This document shows, piece by piece, positions 1 through 9,386 of a DNA stretch of 64,000 nt. The stretch spans positions 1 to 64,000 of the forward strand of contig JAQCJL010000002.1 of NCBI GenBank assembly GCA_027593125.1, given 5' to 3'. The notes beneath the pieces were generated by a model that was not told the DNA's origin, made no database searches, and was given only the letters and a program-made list of their open reading frames with translations. The position numbers and the translations under genes were made by a program. Numbering within the stretch: position 1 is the stretch's first letter; the number at the start of each line of letters is the position of its first letter. Source of the DNA: Pseudomonadota bacterium (GTDB taxonomy: Bacteria; Pseudomonadota; Alphaproteobacteria; Puniceispirillales; UBA1172).

Positions 1-967
1 GGTATCCGCATCGTCCGGTGCGGTCTATTCCTGCGCGCGCCAGAGATTCTGTCAGGGCATTGGCAATATCACATGCGCGATGGCCTGCTACCGCTTGTTC
101 AAGTCCTTTTTCCAGACCTTCGGTCAGGGCTTTGGCTGCATCTAAAATATTTTGTGGGGCAGGGCCAAGATGCACCGTCCGGCATAATGGGACATGATAC
201 CGCCGATAGCATCCAGACAATTCAAAAAAGGTGACTTCCCCTTTTTTCATAGGCTCCCCATTCCAAGTCAAATGCGCGGCGCTGGCATCTTTGCCAGATG
301 GCAACATAGGCACAATCGCAGGATAATCCCCCCAGATATCATCAACGCCGCTAATCATGCCTTGATAAATCTCACTGACCAGTTGATTTTTCGGCAATCC
401 GGGTTCGGCACGCTCTAGGGCAAGCGACACTATTTTTTCAGATAGTTTTGCCGCTTTATGCATAAAGGCAATTTCCTCATCAGATTTGACACCTCTTTGC
501 CAATTCACCAGACCAGTAGCATCCACAATTTTTGCTTGCCCTAATGCCGCCACCAACACCTGATGCGCGCGAGCCGAATAGTAATAATTTTCCATTTCAA
601 CGCCAATTCTTGCCTTGGCGTGACCAAGTTCCGTTAGCAATTGGGCAAGATCATCCATCGCGTGCTGACTTGTCGACATGACATAATCATCAGAATAGGA
701 ATGGACGTGGTCGTTATCCATCCATACGGTGCGATAGGCACCATTCCCATCCATCCGCCGACCCCACCAACGCGGATCATCATCATGGGTAATAATGACC
801 GCTTGATGCACATAGAAAGACCAGCCATCATACCCTGTCAGCCATGCCTGATTGGACGGGTCGGTGGCAATGACGACATCCAGTCCTTTTTCTTCCATCG
901 CTTTGCGGGTTTTTACTAAACGGCGCTGATATTCTTTTTGGCTAAAAGGGGCGTGTTCAATGGCCAT
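1..967 (-). CDS. doeA: Ectoine hydrolase-like M24 family protein, 3' end beyond the window
   Basis: Read on the minus strand from ATG at 967, the frame stays open for 322 codons and runs off the left edge, so the C-terminus is missing. A good ribosome site (AAGGAG, 8 bases before the ATG) sets the start. The N-terminal motif TDPSNQAWLTGYDGWSFYVH (about residues 36-55) is the hallmark I know from EutD/DoeA, which opens the ectoine ring to N-acetyl-diaminobutyrate. Metal ligands of ordinary M24 peptidases are not conserved. A Glu at residue 249 (motif FFELSG) lies where EutD is reported to carry its covalent catalytic glutamate (near residue 255). It could instead be another creatinase-like hydrolase. 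The partner deacetylase (doeB/eutE) is not in the window. Confidence 0.72.
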   Translation of the reverse strand, partial: MAIEHAPFSQKEYQRRLVKTRKAMEEKGLDVVIATDPSNQAWLTGYDGWSFYVHQAVIITHDDDPRWWGRRMDGNGAYRTVWMDNDHVHSYSDDYVMSTSQHAMDDLAQLLTELGHAKARIGVEMENYYYSARAHQVLVAALGQAKIVDATGLVNWQRGVKSDEEIAFMHKAAKLSEKIVSLALERAEPGLPKNQLVSEIYQGMISGVDDIWGDYPAIVPMLPSGKDASAAHLTWNGEPMKKGEVTFFELSGCYRRYHVPLCRTVHLGPAPQNILDAAKALTEGLEKGLEQAVAGHRACDIANALTESLARAGIDRTGRCGY

Positions 968-1081
968 ATGTAAGGCTCCTTATTTCACATCTTAACGACT
1001 GATAGCATGATCAGGATTGCATTTCCAACAACAGATACTAAGGTTATAGGCATCAACAAAAATAGTATTAGAGCAAATGTG

Positions 1082-2077
1082 ATGACTAGTGACCTTAACC
1101 TTCACGCAATCAACAATGCCCGTCAAGTCATTCGGGATTACCTTATTGAAACACCAGTCCTGCCCTTGAAAAGTAGCAAAATTGCCCCGTTCCTGCCCAA
1201 GGAAGCAGAGTTTTTTCTTAAGCTGGAATTGTTTCAACACACAGGGAGTTTTAAGGCGCGCGGAGCATTTCTCGGGGTATCATCACTTGATGAGGATAGC
1301 GCTCGTCGCGGTGTGGTGACGGTAAGTGGCGGAAATCACGCTCTAGCCTTATCTTGGGCGGCCAAGGCGCGTGGTGTTCCGGTTAAAGTTGTGATGAAAG
1401 AAAGCGCAGACCCTATGCGCATCCAAGGATGCCGGGATTTGGGGGCTGAGGTTGTTTTAGAAAAAGATATGATTGCCTGTTTTGATGCGGTAGCTCGGAT
1501 CCGCGAAGAAGAAGGCCGGCGTTATTTGCACCCCTTTAATGATCCGACCATGATCCTTGGCTCTGCCACTTGTGGGGCGGAATTTGTAGGGCAAGCTGAA
1601 CATCTTGATGTGGTGGTTTTGCCTATTGGCGGTGGCGGGCTGATTTCTGGCATGGCATCAGCCATAAAGCTGATCAATCCTGAGACCCTGGTCATAGGTG
1701 TTGAACCTGAGGGATGCGATAACATGAGCAGAGGATTAGCAGCAGGCCATGCTATTGTCATGGACCGTATTGATACCATTGCAGATAGCCTAGGTGCCCC
1801 TGAAACTTTGGAATACAGCCTTAATATTGTGCGCCAAATGGTGGATGAGGTGATCACCATTCCTGATGCGGCACTCGCCGCTATGATGCTGCGTATTCGG
1901 GACAGTTTGTCAATGATGGTGGAACCCGCTTGCGCCACTTCACTTGCAGCAGCATTGGGGCCTTTGCGTGATCGCCTCAGGGGGAAGCGTGTCGGCGTGC
2001 TGGCTTGTGGGTCAAACACAAGTGCCGATCGCTGGCATGAAAACACTCATGGGTATCAGCCGTTTTCTATATCGTAA
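1082..2077 (+). CDS. PLP-dependent threonine/serine dehydratase family protein (EutB-like?)
   Basis: A 331-residue fold-type II PLP enzyme. The PLP lysine is Lys58 in GSFKARG, the substrate loop is SGGNHA (82-87), and the phosphate-binding glycine loop is PIGGGGLISG (181-190). These are typical of threonine ammonia-lyase, serine racemase and serine dehydratase. No C-terminal ACT domain is present, so it is the short catabolic type. I chose ATG 1082 because the family begins there; an upstream ATG at 1007 would add 25 unlike residues. The gene is divergent from the ectoine-hydrolase-like gene with 114 bases between starts. Ectoine clusters often carry eutB, a hydroxyectoine-utilisation dehydratase of this family, so that role is plausible but is inferred only from context. 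Confidence 0.8.
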   Translation: MTSDLNLHAINNARQVIRDYLIETPVLPLKSSKIAPFLPKEAEFFLKLELFQHTGSFKARGAFLGVSSLDEDSARRGVVTVSGGNHALALSWAAKARGVPVKVVMKESADPMRIQGCRDLGAEVVLEKDMIACFDAVARIREEEGRRYLHPFNDPTMILGSATCGAEFVGQAEHLDVVVLPIGGGGLISGMASAIKLINPETLVIGVEPEGCDNMSRGLAAGHAIVMDRIDTIADSLGAPETLEYSLNIVRQMVDEVITIPDAALAAMMLRIRDSLSMMVEPACATSLAAALGPLRDRLRGKRVGVLACGSNTSADRWHENTHGYQPFSIS

Positions 2078-2095
2078 TCCAAGCGATAAAACACT

Positions 2096-3022
2096 TTATC
2101 GCAACTGATCCAGCCAATAAGGGTTAGACCAAGCGGTTTGCCCATTTTTCCCAATCACGGTAATGCGGAAATAAGGCGAAGCAAAGCTGCTGAGATCAAA
2201 ATCAGCATAGGTCATGTTTTGACCTTGTGCAGAAAGCGCGGCATATCCTATCCCTGACACTATGATATGATTAGCTGGACTACACGAAACATGAAGCGCG
2301 TCTCCTTCCATCAACAGGGCATGAATTTCTGCGCCTGTTGAGGAATAATGACGACCATCTTTGATGGCATCAACTAGCGAGGACGAGGTGAGGTCATCTG
2401 ATCCAACCATAATCCATCCGCCACCTGCATCTTGGCTGCGAAAATGGGCATCATCCGTGGCGGTAAAGGAAATACGCTTGCCTTCATGAAGCAGAATATC
2501 TGCTGTTCCTATGCCAAGCCCCCGTCCACTCTCAATGGTCGCAGAATAATTGAAGACTTCAACCGCGTGGGCTGATGATGCCATTATCGCCTCATCCGTG
2601 GTCATAGCATACCATTCTGGATGTGCAATCGACACATAGGCACCAGCCTCACGCGCGCGCGAAATCATTTGGGTGACCGTTTCGTCACGGTTGGCCATTT
2701 TGAAATCCAAGGGCAGGCCATTAGCAACAAGATGCCATAACCCGTCTTGGTCATAACGCTTGCCCAGACAATGCAATTCTGCCGAAGGAATGGTCACGAA
2801 ATCGTCACGGTCAAGGTCACGCGTATCATTAATTGTAGTAGACGCAAAACTGACATCATCCCATAAATGATCGGATAGGGCGATGAAATCATACCCTAGA
2901 TCCTGATAGAAATTCATGACCTCCATGCTGGTTTTTTCGCCATCTGAATGCACGGTATGACCATGCAGATTGCCGCGGAAAAGGGGGGTATCTTGGTCAA
3001 AGGGGGGTAGAAGCATTGGCAT
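2096..3022 (-). CDS. PHP-domain metal-dependent phosphoesterase family protein
   Basis: A 308-residue protein with the polymerase-and-histidinol-phosphatase fold. Metal-binding motifs are visible: NLHGHTVHSDG (residues 18-28), LSDH (49-52), a later IAHPEWY histidine and a C-terminal TDDAHF motif. Members hydrolyse phosphoesters in nucleotides or small molecules; the substrate here cannot be read from sequence. It ends 18 bases from the convergent PLP dehydratase. Start at 3022 is uncertain because no clear ribosome site precedes it; ATG 3016 is a close alternative. No signal peptide is seen, so it is probably cytoplasmic. Confidence 0.75.
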   Translation of the reverse strand: MPMLLPPFDQDTPLFRGNLHGHTVHSDGEKTSMEVMNFYQDLGYDFIALSDHLWDDVSFASTTINDTRDLDRDDFVTIPSAELHCLGKRYDQDGLWHLVANGLPLDFKMANRDETVTQMISRAREAGAYVSIAHPEWYAMTTDEAIMASSAHAVEVFNYSATIESGRGLGIGTADILLHEGKRISFTATDDAHFRSQDAGGGWIMVGSDDLTSSSLVDAIKDGRHYSSTGAEIHALLMEGDALHVSCSPANHIIVSGIGYAALSAQGQNMTYADFDLSSFASPYFRITVIGKNGQTAWSNPYWLDQLR

Positions 3023-3148
3023 CAGTTTTGACTCGCGCTGGTTATCGTTTGATTATCTTATCATAATCTCGCACTCTTAAAATGAGTAGCTTTGTTGAAA
3101 TCTTTTTGCAATGGTTTTTCAGGAATAGATCAGGGGATTACTGAGAAG

Positions 3149-4153
3149 ATGACGATAACAAAACGCCGGCTTGGGCAAAATGGACCAGAGGTTTTCCCTA
3201 TTGGAATTGGGGCCATGTCTTTTAGTAATTTTTATGGTGAGGCCACGCGTGAGCATGCGCTGGCGTTACTTCAGACAGCAATGGATAACGGCGTTAACCA
3301 TATCGACACGGCTGATATTTACGGCATGGGGGTATCTGAGCTTGCCATAGGCGCCTTTCTGGCAAAGCAAGGAAAACAGGCTCAGGATTTTTTTCATATC
3401 GCCACCAAGGCTGGAATTGATCGAAATGATGAGGCAAGCGGCTTTAACAATCAGCATAGTTATCTCAAGAATTGTTTACTGGCATCACTTAAACGCCTTG
3501 GCGTAGATTATGTTGATCTGTTCTATGTGCATCGTCTCCAGCAAGGCATCCCTATCGAAGAGGTCACTGAAACTCTAGCCGGGTTTGTGAAAGACGGTTT
3601 AATTGGTGCCTTTGGTTTTTCTGAAATTGCCCCTACCACTTTGCGGCGTGCGGTGGCGGTTCATCCTGTGGCGGCGGTTCAGTCAGAATATTCCCTTCAA
3701 ACGCGAGGTCCTGAATTAGGATTGGTTCAAGCAACGCGCGATTTAGAGGCGGCTATGGTTGCCTTTTCGCCCGTAGGTCGTGGGTTGCTGACAGATCAGC
3801 CTCATACAGCAGAACAGGTTGCTCACATGCCGTTTCTTTCTGTTAACCCTCGCTTTATGGGTGCTAACCTAGAGCGCAATATCGCTGCCACATCAGCTTT
3901 TCGGGATTTGGCAAAAGATATGGGCATGGCGGCTTCAACACTCGCAATTGCTTGGTTATTGCATCAAGAGGATCACATTATTCCTATCCCCGGCACGAGA
4001 TCAGTGAAACATTTTGCTGAACTGATTGCCGCTGCTGAGGTACGATTGCTTGACGAGGATAAGGCAAGAATTAATGCGGTTTTGCCCCCCGGTTGGTGTC
4101 ATGGCGACAGATATTCAGATAACCAGTGGCGAGCCATTGAGCGATATTGTTAG
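3149..4153 (+). CDS. Aldo/keto reductase
   Basis: A 334-residue AKR barrel enzyme, expected to reduce aldehydes or ketones with NADPH. The catalytic tetrad is readable as Asp53, Tyr58 (DTADIYGMG), Lys87 (ATKAGI) and His128 (FYVHRL). The C-terminal IPIPGTRSVKH motif binds the cofactor phosphate. It resembles the YajO/Tas-like group of soluble reductases; the substrate is unknown. ATG 3149 fits the family N-terminus (MTITKRRLG). An upstream in-frame start at 3092 would add 19 residues of no family character. It is followed after about 16-19 bases by the acyl-CoA synthetase gene, so the two are probably co-transcribed. Confidence 0.85.
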   Translation: MTITKRRLGQNGPEVFPIGIGAMSFSNFYGEATREHALALLQTAMDNGVNHIDTADIYGMGVSELAIGAFLAKQGKQAQDFFHIATKAGIDRNDEASGFNNQHSYLKNCLLASLKRLGVDYVDLFYVHRLQQGIPIEEVTETLAGFVKDGLIGAFGFSEIAPTTLRRAVAVHPVAAVQSEYSLQTRGPELGLVQATRDLEAAMVAFSPVGRGLLTDQPHTAEQVAHMPFLSVNPRFMGANLERNIAATSAFRDLAKDMGMAASTLAIAWLLHQEDHIIPIPGTRSVKHFAELIAAAEVRLLDEDKARINAVLPPGWCHGDRYSDNQWRAIERYC

Positions 4154-4172
4154 TTTAGAAATGGAGTAGGTG

Positions 4173-5918
4173 GTGAACTTGTCAGATACAGATGTTCTTA
4201 GTGATCAGTTTTTTGAAGTTGCGTCGAATTATCCAAAAAATCCCTGTCTTTATGAAAAATCCAATGGCATTTGGCATGGTTTGACGTATGAGGAAGCAGC
4301 GCATCAAGTGTTGCTTGCTGCTAATTTTCTAAAATCACAAGGCGTTAACAAAGGGGATCGGGTGGTCATAGCCTCGGAAAACCGCATAGATTGGGCAATT
4401 GCGGATCTGGCTATTATGACGCTTGGCGCATTAGTTGTGCCATCCTACAGCACCAATACCAGCGAAGATCATCATCATGTCCTTACTGATTCTGGCGCGG
4501 TGCTTGCCATCACTTCATCAGGAGAGTTGTCGGAAAGTCTTGCGGCGGCGGCAGAGAGATCGCCAGCTTGCCAGACACTCGTTTTGTTTGATCGTTATGA
4601 CATTCAAACACAGAAAAAACGTCTTAAACTGGTGAACTGGCATGATGGATTGGCGGCGGCTAAAGATATCGCTGAAATAGAGGATGTTCGCGCCAAATTG
4701 GATCCCAATGATCTGGCTTGCTTGATCTATACCTCTGGCACTGGTGGACTGCCAAAGGGGGTGATGCTATCCCACGGTTCAATCAGCGCAAATGTCAAAG
4801 GCGTAAAACATATGCTAAGCGAGGTTAATCTTGATTATCAGCAACGCTTCTTATCTCTATTGCCGCTATCACATTCTTATGAACATACTGGCGGACTTCA
4901 TCTGCCAATCCGGATGGCGTCAGAGATTTGGTATTGTGAGAGTGTTGATCAGGTATCAACCAACCTGCAAGAAGCAAAACCGACCTTGATGATTGCGGTT
5001 CCCCGACTTTATGAAGTGTTGCATGATCGCATTGAAAACGGCCTCAAGGCTAAGGGCGGTCTTAGCGAAAAGCTGTTTCGCAAAGCGGTGGCATTAGGCC
5101 TTAAAAAGCTTGAAGGGGAAAAGCTATCCTTTTCTGAAGCCATATGGGATCGTGTGCTGGAACGTCTTGTACGGGCAAAGGTTCGGCGGCGTTTAGGGGG
5201 AAGGTTGCAATATTTCTGTTCAGGTGGCGCGCCCTTAAACCCAGAGATTGGAAAGTTTTTCTTGGCGATAGGTGTTGGCATTTTGCAAGGCTATGGCCAG
5301 ACAGAAGCATCACCAGTGATTTCTCTTAATCCACCAAAGGATATCCGCATTTCCAGTGTTGGTAAGGCAGTGCCTGGGGTTGAGTTAAAAATTGATCCAG
5401 AAGGAGAGATTCTGGTTCGCGGCGACTTGATGATGCAAGGCTATTGGAACAATCCTGCAGCAACAGATGAGGCAATCCGTGACGGTTGGCTTCATACTGG
5501 CGATTTGGGGCATTTAAGTGATGATGGATTTTTAAGCATCACAGGCCGCAAAAAGGAAATTATTGTCAATTCTGGCGGTGATAATATTGCCCCTGCCAGG
5601 ATTGAGGCGATGCTGACGATGCAAGGCAATATTGATCAAGCGATGATATCTGGGGATAAACGCCCTTGGCTGGCGGCTGTTGTCGTGCCATCCCAAGAGG
5701 TGCGAAAACTGCCAAGGCCAGAGCAGGAAAAGTTTATCAAGGTTGCCTTGGAGAAGGTTAATGAAAATCTGTCAATGCTGGAAAAGGTTCGGCGATTTGT
5801 GCTTGCTGATGAACCTTTTAGCATTGAAAACAGTGAAATGACCCCAACCCTGAAGATACGCAGGCATATCGTATTGGCGCGATATCAAGATGAACTAGAT
5901 AAGCTTTATTCGCGCTAA
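4173..5918 (+). CDS. AMP-dependent long-chain acyl-CoA synthetase
   Basis: An ANL-superfamily ligase of about 581 residues that activates a carboxylic acid, probably a fatty acid, to its CoA thioester through an acyl-AMP. The phosphate-binding motif YTSGTGGLPKG lies near residue 187. Further on are GYGQTEASP (acyl-adenylate motif), HTGDLG, and a GRKKEIIV hinge followed by the C-terminal lid domain. The long insertion and overall length match the FAA1/FadD15-type family. The start is a GTG; 4170 and 4173 are tandem GTG codons, and GGAG at 4163-4166 is better placed for 4173. It sits just downstream of the aldo/keto reductase gene. Confidence 0.88.
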   Translation: MNLSDTDVLSDQFFEVASNYPKNPCLYEKSNGIWHGLTYEEAAHQVLLAANFLKSQGVNKGDRVVIASENRIDWAIADLAIMTLGALVVPSYSTNTSEDHHHVLTDSGAVLAITSSGELSESLAAAAERSPACQTLVLFDRYDIQTQKKRLKLVNWHDGLAAAKDIAEIEDVRAKLDPNDLACLIYTSGTGGLPKGVMLSHGSISANVKGVKHMLSEVNLDYQQRFLSLLPLSHSYEHTGGLHLPIRMASEIWYCESVDQVSTNLQEAKPTLMIAVPRLYEVLHDRIENGLKAKGGLSEKLFRKAVALGLKKLEGEKLSFSEAIWDRVLERLVRAKVRRRLGGRLQYFCSGGAPLNPEIGKFFLAIGVGILQGYGQTEASPVISLNPPKDIRISSVGKAVPGVELKIDPEGEILVRGDLMMQGYWNNPAATDEAIRDGWLHTGDLGHLSDDGFLSITGRKKEIIVNSGGDNIAPARIEAMLTMQGNIDQAMISGDKRPWLAAVVVPSQEVRKLPRPEQEKFIKVALEKVNENLSMLEKVRRFVLADEPFSIENSEMTPTLKIRRHIVLARYQDELDKLYSR

Positions 5919-5943
5919 CATGGGCCGATGATCAGGATTTTGG

Positions 5944-6702
5944 TTAGGCTGGGATTATCTGTCCGTCCCAAGCAATGACACTTCCGCTGTGATAAGGCTC
6001 AACCCCATCAATCACACCTAGCAAGTGCCCTGCGGCCACGTTTGGGGGGAAAAGTGTGTGCCGAAGGCTGGATTGAAAAGGCGCGGATAAGCCGGTATCG
6101 GTGGTGCCGGGATGAAGCCCAATGATAACACTGTCAGGATTGTTACGTTTCATCTCAAGGGCAAACCCTTTGATCATCATATTCAGCGCTGCTTTTGCTG
6201 CTCTGTAACTGTGCCAGCCGCCCAGTTGATTATCGCTGATACTGCCAACCCTAGCAGAGATCGCGGCAAAGACTGTTTTGCTATTCTTGGCAAGGAGAGG
6301 CAAAGTATATTTCCCAATAAGCGCAGGGCCGATCGTGTTGACAAGAAAGGCTGTGCTCATGCCCTCATGGGTCAGCTGCTTCAGCGATTTCTCAGGATGG
6401 ATCTGTTGATCTTGGTCATGCAACATTCCCGTAGCGACAATGACCAGATGCAACGGGTCTTGTTGGGCTAAGGCTTCGCCGATATGAGCTAAGCTGGCTT
6501 CATCGCGGAAATCAAACCGCCGTGTGGGATCAGGGTGCCTGCGTGAAAAGCTCTCAACCGTTTTCACCTTTGGATGGGCAGACAGGCGTTCCATTACCGC
6601 CTCGCCAATGCCGCCATTGGTGCCAAAAATGGCCACTCGCATAGCATCAGGCAAACTGTTCAACTGATCCATGCCTTTGATGATTTGGGTGACTTCACTC
6701 AT
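5944..6702 (-). CDS. SDR family oxidoreductase (CsgA/C-factor-like)
   Basis: A short-chain dehydrogenase of up to 252 residues. The nucleotide motif GTNGGIG is at residues 27-33 and the catalytic Tyr-x3-Lys is YRAAK (166-170), preceded by AISARVGSISD. The dinucleotide motif lies about 20 residues deeper than usual, so ATG 6642 (Met21) may be the real start; neither start has a clear ribosome site. Sequence style recalls C-signal-like SDRs, which have no fixed substrate. It is convergent with the acyl-CoA synthetase gene, 25 bases between ends. Confidence 0.82.
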   Translation of the reverse strand: MSEVTQIIKGMDQLNSLPDAMRVAIFGTNGGIGEAVMERLSAHPKVKTVESFSRRHPDPTRRFDFRDEASLAHIGEALAQQDPLHLVIVATGMLHDQDQQIHPEKSLKQLTHEGMSTAFLVNTIGPALIGKYTLPLLAKNSKTVFAAISARVGSISDNQLGGWHSYRAAKAALNMMIKGFALEMKRNNPDSVIIGLHPGTTDTGLSAPFQSSLRHTLFPPNVAAGHLLGVIDGVEPYHSGSVIAWDGQIIPA

Positions 6703-6741
6703 GCTTATGATTTAGGGCGCAGCATAAAAATAACCAGCTAT

Positions 6742-8352
6742 CTATCGGTCTATCCATGTCATTAGTTGATCTAAATCATCAGCATCTTCTGCCAATTTAT
6801 CCCAGCGGATACGCAGAAACCTTGGGAAACGCATGGCAACGCCGGATTTATGGCGGCTAGATGTGCTAATGGCATCAAACGCCACTTCTGCCACTAGTGT
6901 TTTTGCCAACTCGCGCACAGGGCCAAAACGCTGAACTGTGTTTGCGCGAACAAAAGCATCAAGTTTTTTTAGCTCCTCATCTGTGAACCCGGAATAAGCT
7001 TTGCCAACCGGAACCAGTACCCTGCCATCATTGCTGTCCATCCATGCGGCAAAGGTATAATCAGAAAAAAACGAAGAGCGCTTTCCATGCCCACGTTGAG
7101 CATAAATCAGGACGACATCAGCTGTTAAGGGGTCACGTTTCCATTTGTACCACTTGCCTTTGACCCGACCTTGGGAATAGGTGCTGCCTTTGGCTTTGAT
7201 CATTAACCCTTCGATCAGGCCGCCATCTCGGCATTGTTGCCGCCAATCATCAAGCTGTTGAGGTGAGGTAAAATCCAATTGAGGCGACAGATCCATCACA
7301 TCAGAGTTTAGCGTGCCTATCGTTGCCTCAAGCCGATCTCGCCGCACTTCAATTGGCTCATGGCGAAGATCTGTTTTGCCATCAAAAAGAATATCATAAA
7401 GCCTCAGAAAGGCAGGTGTTTTCGCCAGCATGGCAGAGCTTGGTTTTTTCCGGTTAAGCCGTTGCTGAAGCATTTGAAATGGCGCGATGTTATCAGGCCG
7501 CCCAGCAAGCAATTCCCCATCCAGCGTGCCTTGCCATTGCATGTCTTTCACCAGTTCGGGAAAGCCAGAAGATATATCATCCCCAGAACGTGAAAAAAGG
7601 CGCACCCCATCATCACCTGATGCCAGTTGCACCCGGGCACCATCCCATTTCCATTCCACCATCCAATCGTCGGGTGAAATGGTATTAATATCACTGTCTT
7701 TTAGAGGATGTGCCAGCATGAGGGGGCGGAACACCGCTTTGCCCTCGGCATTGGGGCGAGGAGCATTATCATTTAGCCAGTCAAAAAGAGCATGATAAGG
7801 GGGTGATAACAGAGGCCAAATTTCTTCGATATCTTCAACAGGTTTATCATATGCCTTGGCCAATGCTAGGCGCACTAAGCGTGCCGATGCCCCAACCCTT
7901 AATCCCCCTGTGATCAATTTAAGCAGCCCCCAGCGTGTCGTGGCATCAGAGGTATCGAGCCAGTTTGCAATAAGGGTTTTTGTCGCCTCTCTTCCCGATT
8001 GATTTGCCGTAGTTGCTAAATCCTCAGCAATATCTGATAAGCGTGGTGGCTGAGAGTGAGCTGATTTTTCACTTATGGTCTCTTTAGGCCAGATCAGGGC
8101 TACGGTCTCTGCCATATCCCCTACAAAATCATAGGACAGGGCAAAAAGCTCAGCATCAACGCGGCTTTCTACCAGTTGACGGATCAATGCTGGTTTTGCC
8201 CTGTGGCTGTCAAACTCACCCACGAGCGCAGCCAGCCCCCAGCCTAGATCAGGCATAGGGGTTGTATGAAACCAATTGACCAGATGTTCAATCTTGGTGT
8301 TGCGCCCCGGGGCATAAAGCAGGTTTTCTAGCAAAGCAGCAAAGCGGATCAT
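6742..8352 (-). CDS. Ligase-associated repair ATP-dependent DNA ligase
   Basis: A 536-residue ATP-dependent DNA ligase. The N-terminal half is the DNA-binding domain of bacterial LigB/LigC-type and archaeal-like ligases. The nucleotidyl lysine is Lys235 in EWKWDGAR (motif I); later come LDGELL (motif III), IEGLMIK (motif IV) and WYKWKR (motif V). It closes nicks by an adenylated intermediate. It is the last gene of a minus-strand operon and overlaps the exonuclease gene by 4 bases (ATGA), with the helicase and metallophosphoesterase divergent nearby. That four-gene set is the known ligase-associated DNA damage response cluster; the ligase form is annotated elsewhere as a cisplatin-damage response ligase. 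Confidence 0.92.
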   Translation of the reverse strand: MIRFAALLENLLYAPGRNTKIEHLVNWFHTTPMPDLGWGLAALVGEFDSHRAKPALIRQLVESRVDAELFALSYDFVGDMAETVALIWPKETISEKSAHSQPPRLSDIAEDLATTANQSGREATKTLIANWLDTSDATTRWGLLKLITGGLRVGASARLVRLALAKAYDKPVEDIEEIWPLLSPPYHALFDWLNDNAPRPNAEGKAVFRPLMLAHPLKDSDINTISPDDWMVEWKWDGARVQLASGDDGVRLFSRSGDDISSGFPELVKDMQWQGTLDGELLAGRPDNIAPFQMLQQRLNRKKPSSAMLAKTPAFLRLYDILFDGKTDLRHEPIEVRRDRLEATIGTLNSDVMDLSPQLDFTSPQQLDDWRQQCRDGGLIEGLMIKAKGSTYSQGRVKGKWYKWKRDPLTADVVLIYAQRGHGKRSSFFSDYTFAAWMDSNDGRVLVPVGKAYSGFTDEELKKLDAFVRANTVQRFGPVRELAKTLVAEVAFDAISTSSRHKSGVAMRFPRFLRIRWDKLAEDADDLDQLMTWIDR

Positions 8353-9386
8353 TCGGCATCATCCTCATAGCCAATCAGATGCAGCGCTTTGCCAGTGATG
8401 CCTTTCATCGCCAATGCCCTTATGAGAGCGTCTTCCCGGCCATGAGTTACCCAAACTTCTTTTGGGGATACCTCATCAATCGTGGCAAGCAAGTCCCCCC
8501 AATCGGCGTGATCTGATAATACAAGCGGAAGTTCAACACCGGATTGTTTTGCTCTCTGCCGCACCTGCATCCATCCAGAAGCCATAATGATCAAGGGGTC
8601 TGGCAGGCGTTTTGCCCATGGCCCTGATAATGCGGATGGCGGGGCAATAACAATTTGCCCGGCCAGATTGTCTTGTGGTTGCCCTTTTTTCCCTGCGGTG
8701 GCGGCTTGAAGGGAGCCTAAGGCGATGCCATGGTCTTGATAGAGTTGGCAAAGTTTGGTTAATGCCCCGTGAATATAAATTGGTGGTGTATATCCGGCCT
8801 GCCGCAACAGCGCTATCACGCGCTGAGCTTTACCAAGGGAATAGGCACCAATCACATGGGCGCGATGTGGAAAGAGGGTTAATGAGGCCAAAAGGCGATC
8901 AATTTCTGTCTTTGGATCAGGATGATGAAAAACAGGCAGGGCAAATGTAGCCTCAGTAATAAACACATCACATTTTACCGGCTCAAATGCCGCACAAGTG
9001 GGGTCGTTTTTGCGTTTATAATCCCCAGATACCACCACACGGCTTCCTTGGTGATCCAGAACAATCTGGGCACTGCCAAGCACATGACCTGCGGGTTTAA
9101 GGCAAACATCAATTTCGCCTATCCGCATGCGTTCATGATAAGGCAGTGGCGTTGTTTTTTCGGCAAATTGATCACCATAGCGTGCCGCCATGATGGCGAG
9201 CGTTTCTGGTGTGGCAATAACATGTTTATGCCCTGGCCTGGCATGATCTGCGTGACCATGGGTTACCACTACCGTGGTTGATGCTCGGGTAGCGTCAATA
9301 TGGAAAACAGGCTCTCCATCCCTGCCAATGATACCAAGTCCGTGTTGAAGCGGCCTGATCCATTGGGAAGGATGGATCGCTGGCAT
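8349..9386 (-). CDS. Ligase-associated DNA exonuclease, metallo-beta-lactamase/beta-CASP fold
   Basis: A 345-residue nuclease related to SNM1/CPSF-type enzymes. The zinc motif HGHADH is at residues 43-48, followed by the LKPAGHVLGSAQ and SGDYKRKNDP motifs, and a C-terminal SDHADW and THGRED that complete the site. In the repair cluster this protein is expected to trim DNA ends before ligation. It overlaps the ligase start by 4 bases and its own ATG shares one base with the stop of the upstream glutathione transferase (TGATG), so all three are likely translated from one mRNA. Confidence 0.9.
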   Translation of the reverse strand: MPAIHPSQWIRPLQHGLGIIGRDGEPVFHIDATRASTTVVVTHGHADHARPGHKHVIATPETLAIMAARYGDQFAEKTTPLPYHERMRIGEIDVCLKPAGHVLGSAQIVLDHQGSRVVVSGDYKRKNDPTCAAFEPVKCDVFITEATFALPVFHHPDPKTEIDRLLASLTLFPHRAHVIGAYSLGKAQRVIALLRQAGYTPPIYIHGALTKLCQLYQDHGIALGSLQAATAGKKGQPQDNLAGQIVIAPPSALSGPWAKRLPDPLIIMASGWMQVRQRAKQSGVELPLVLSDHADWGDLLATIDEVSPKEVWVTHGREDALIRALAMKGITGKALHLIGYEDDAE

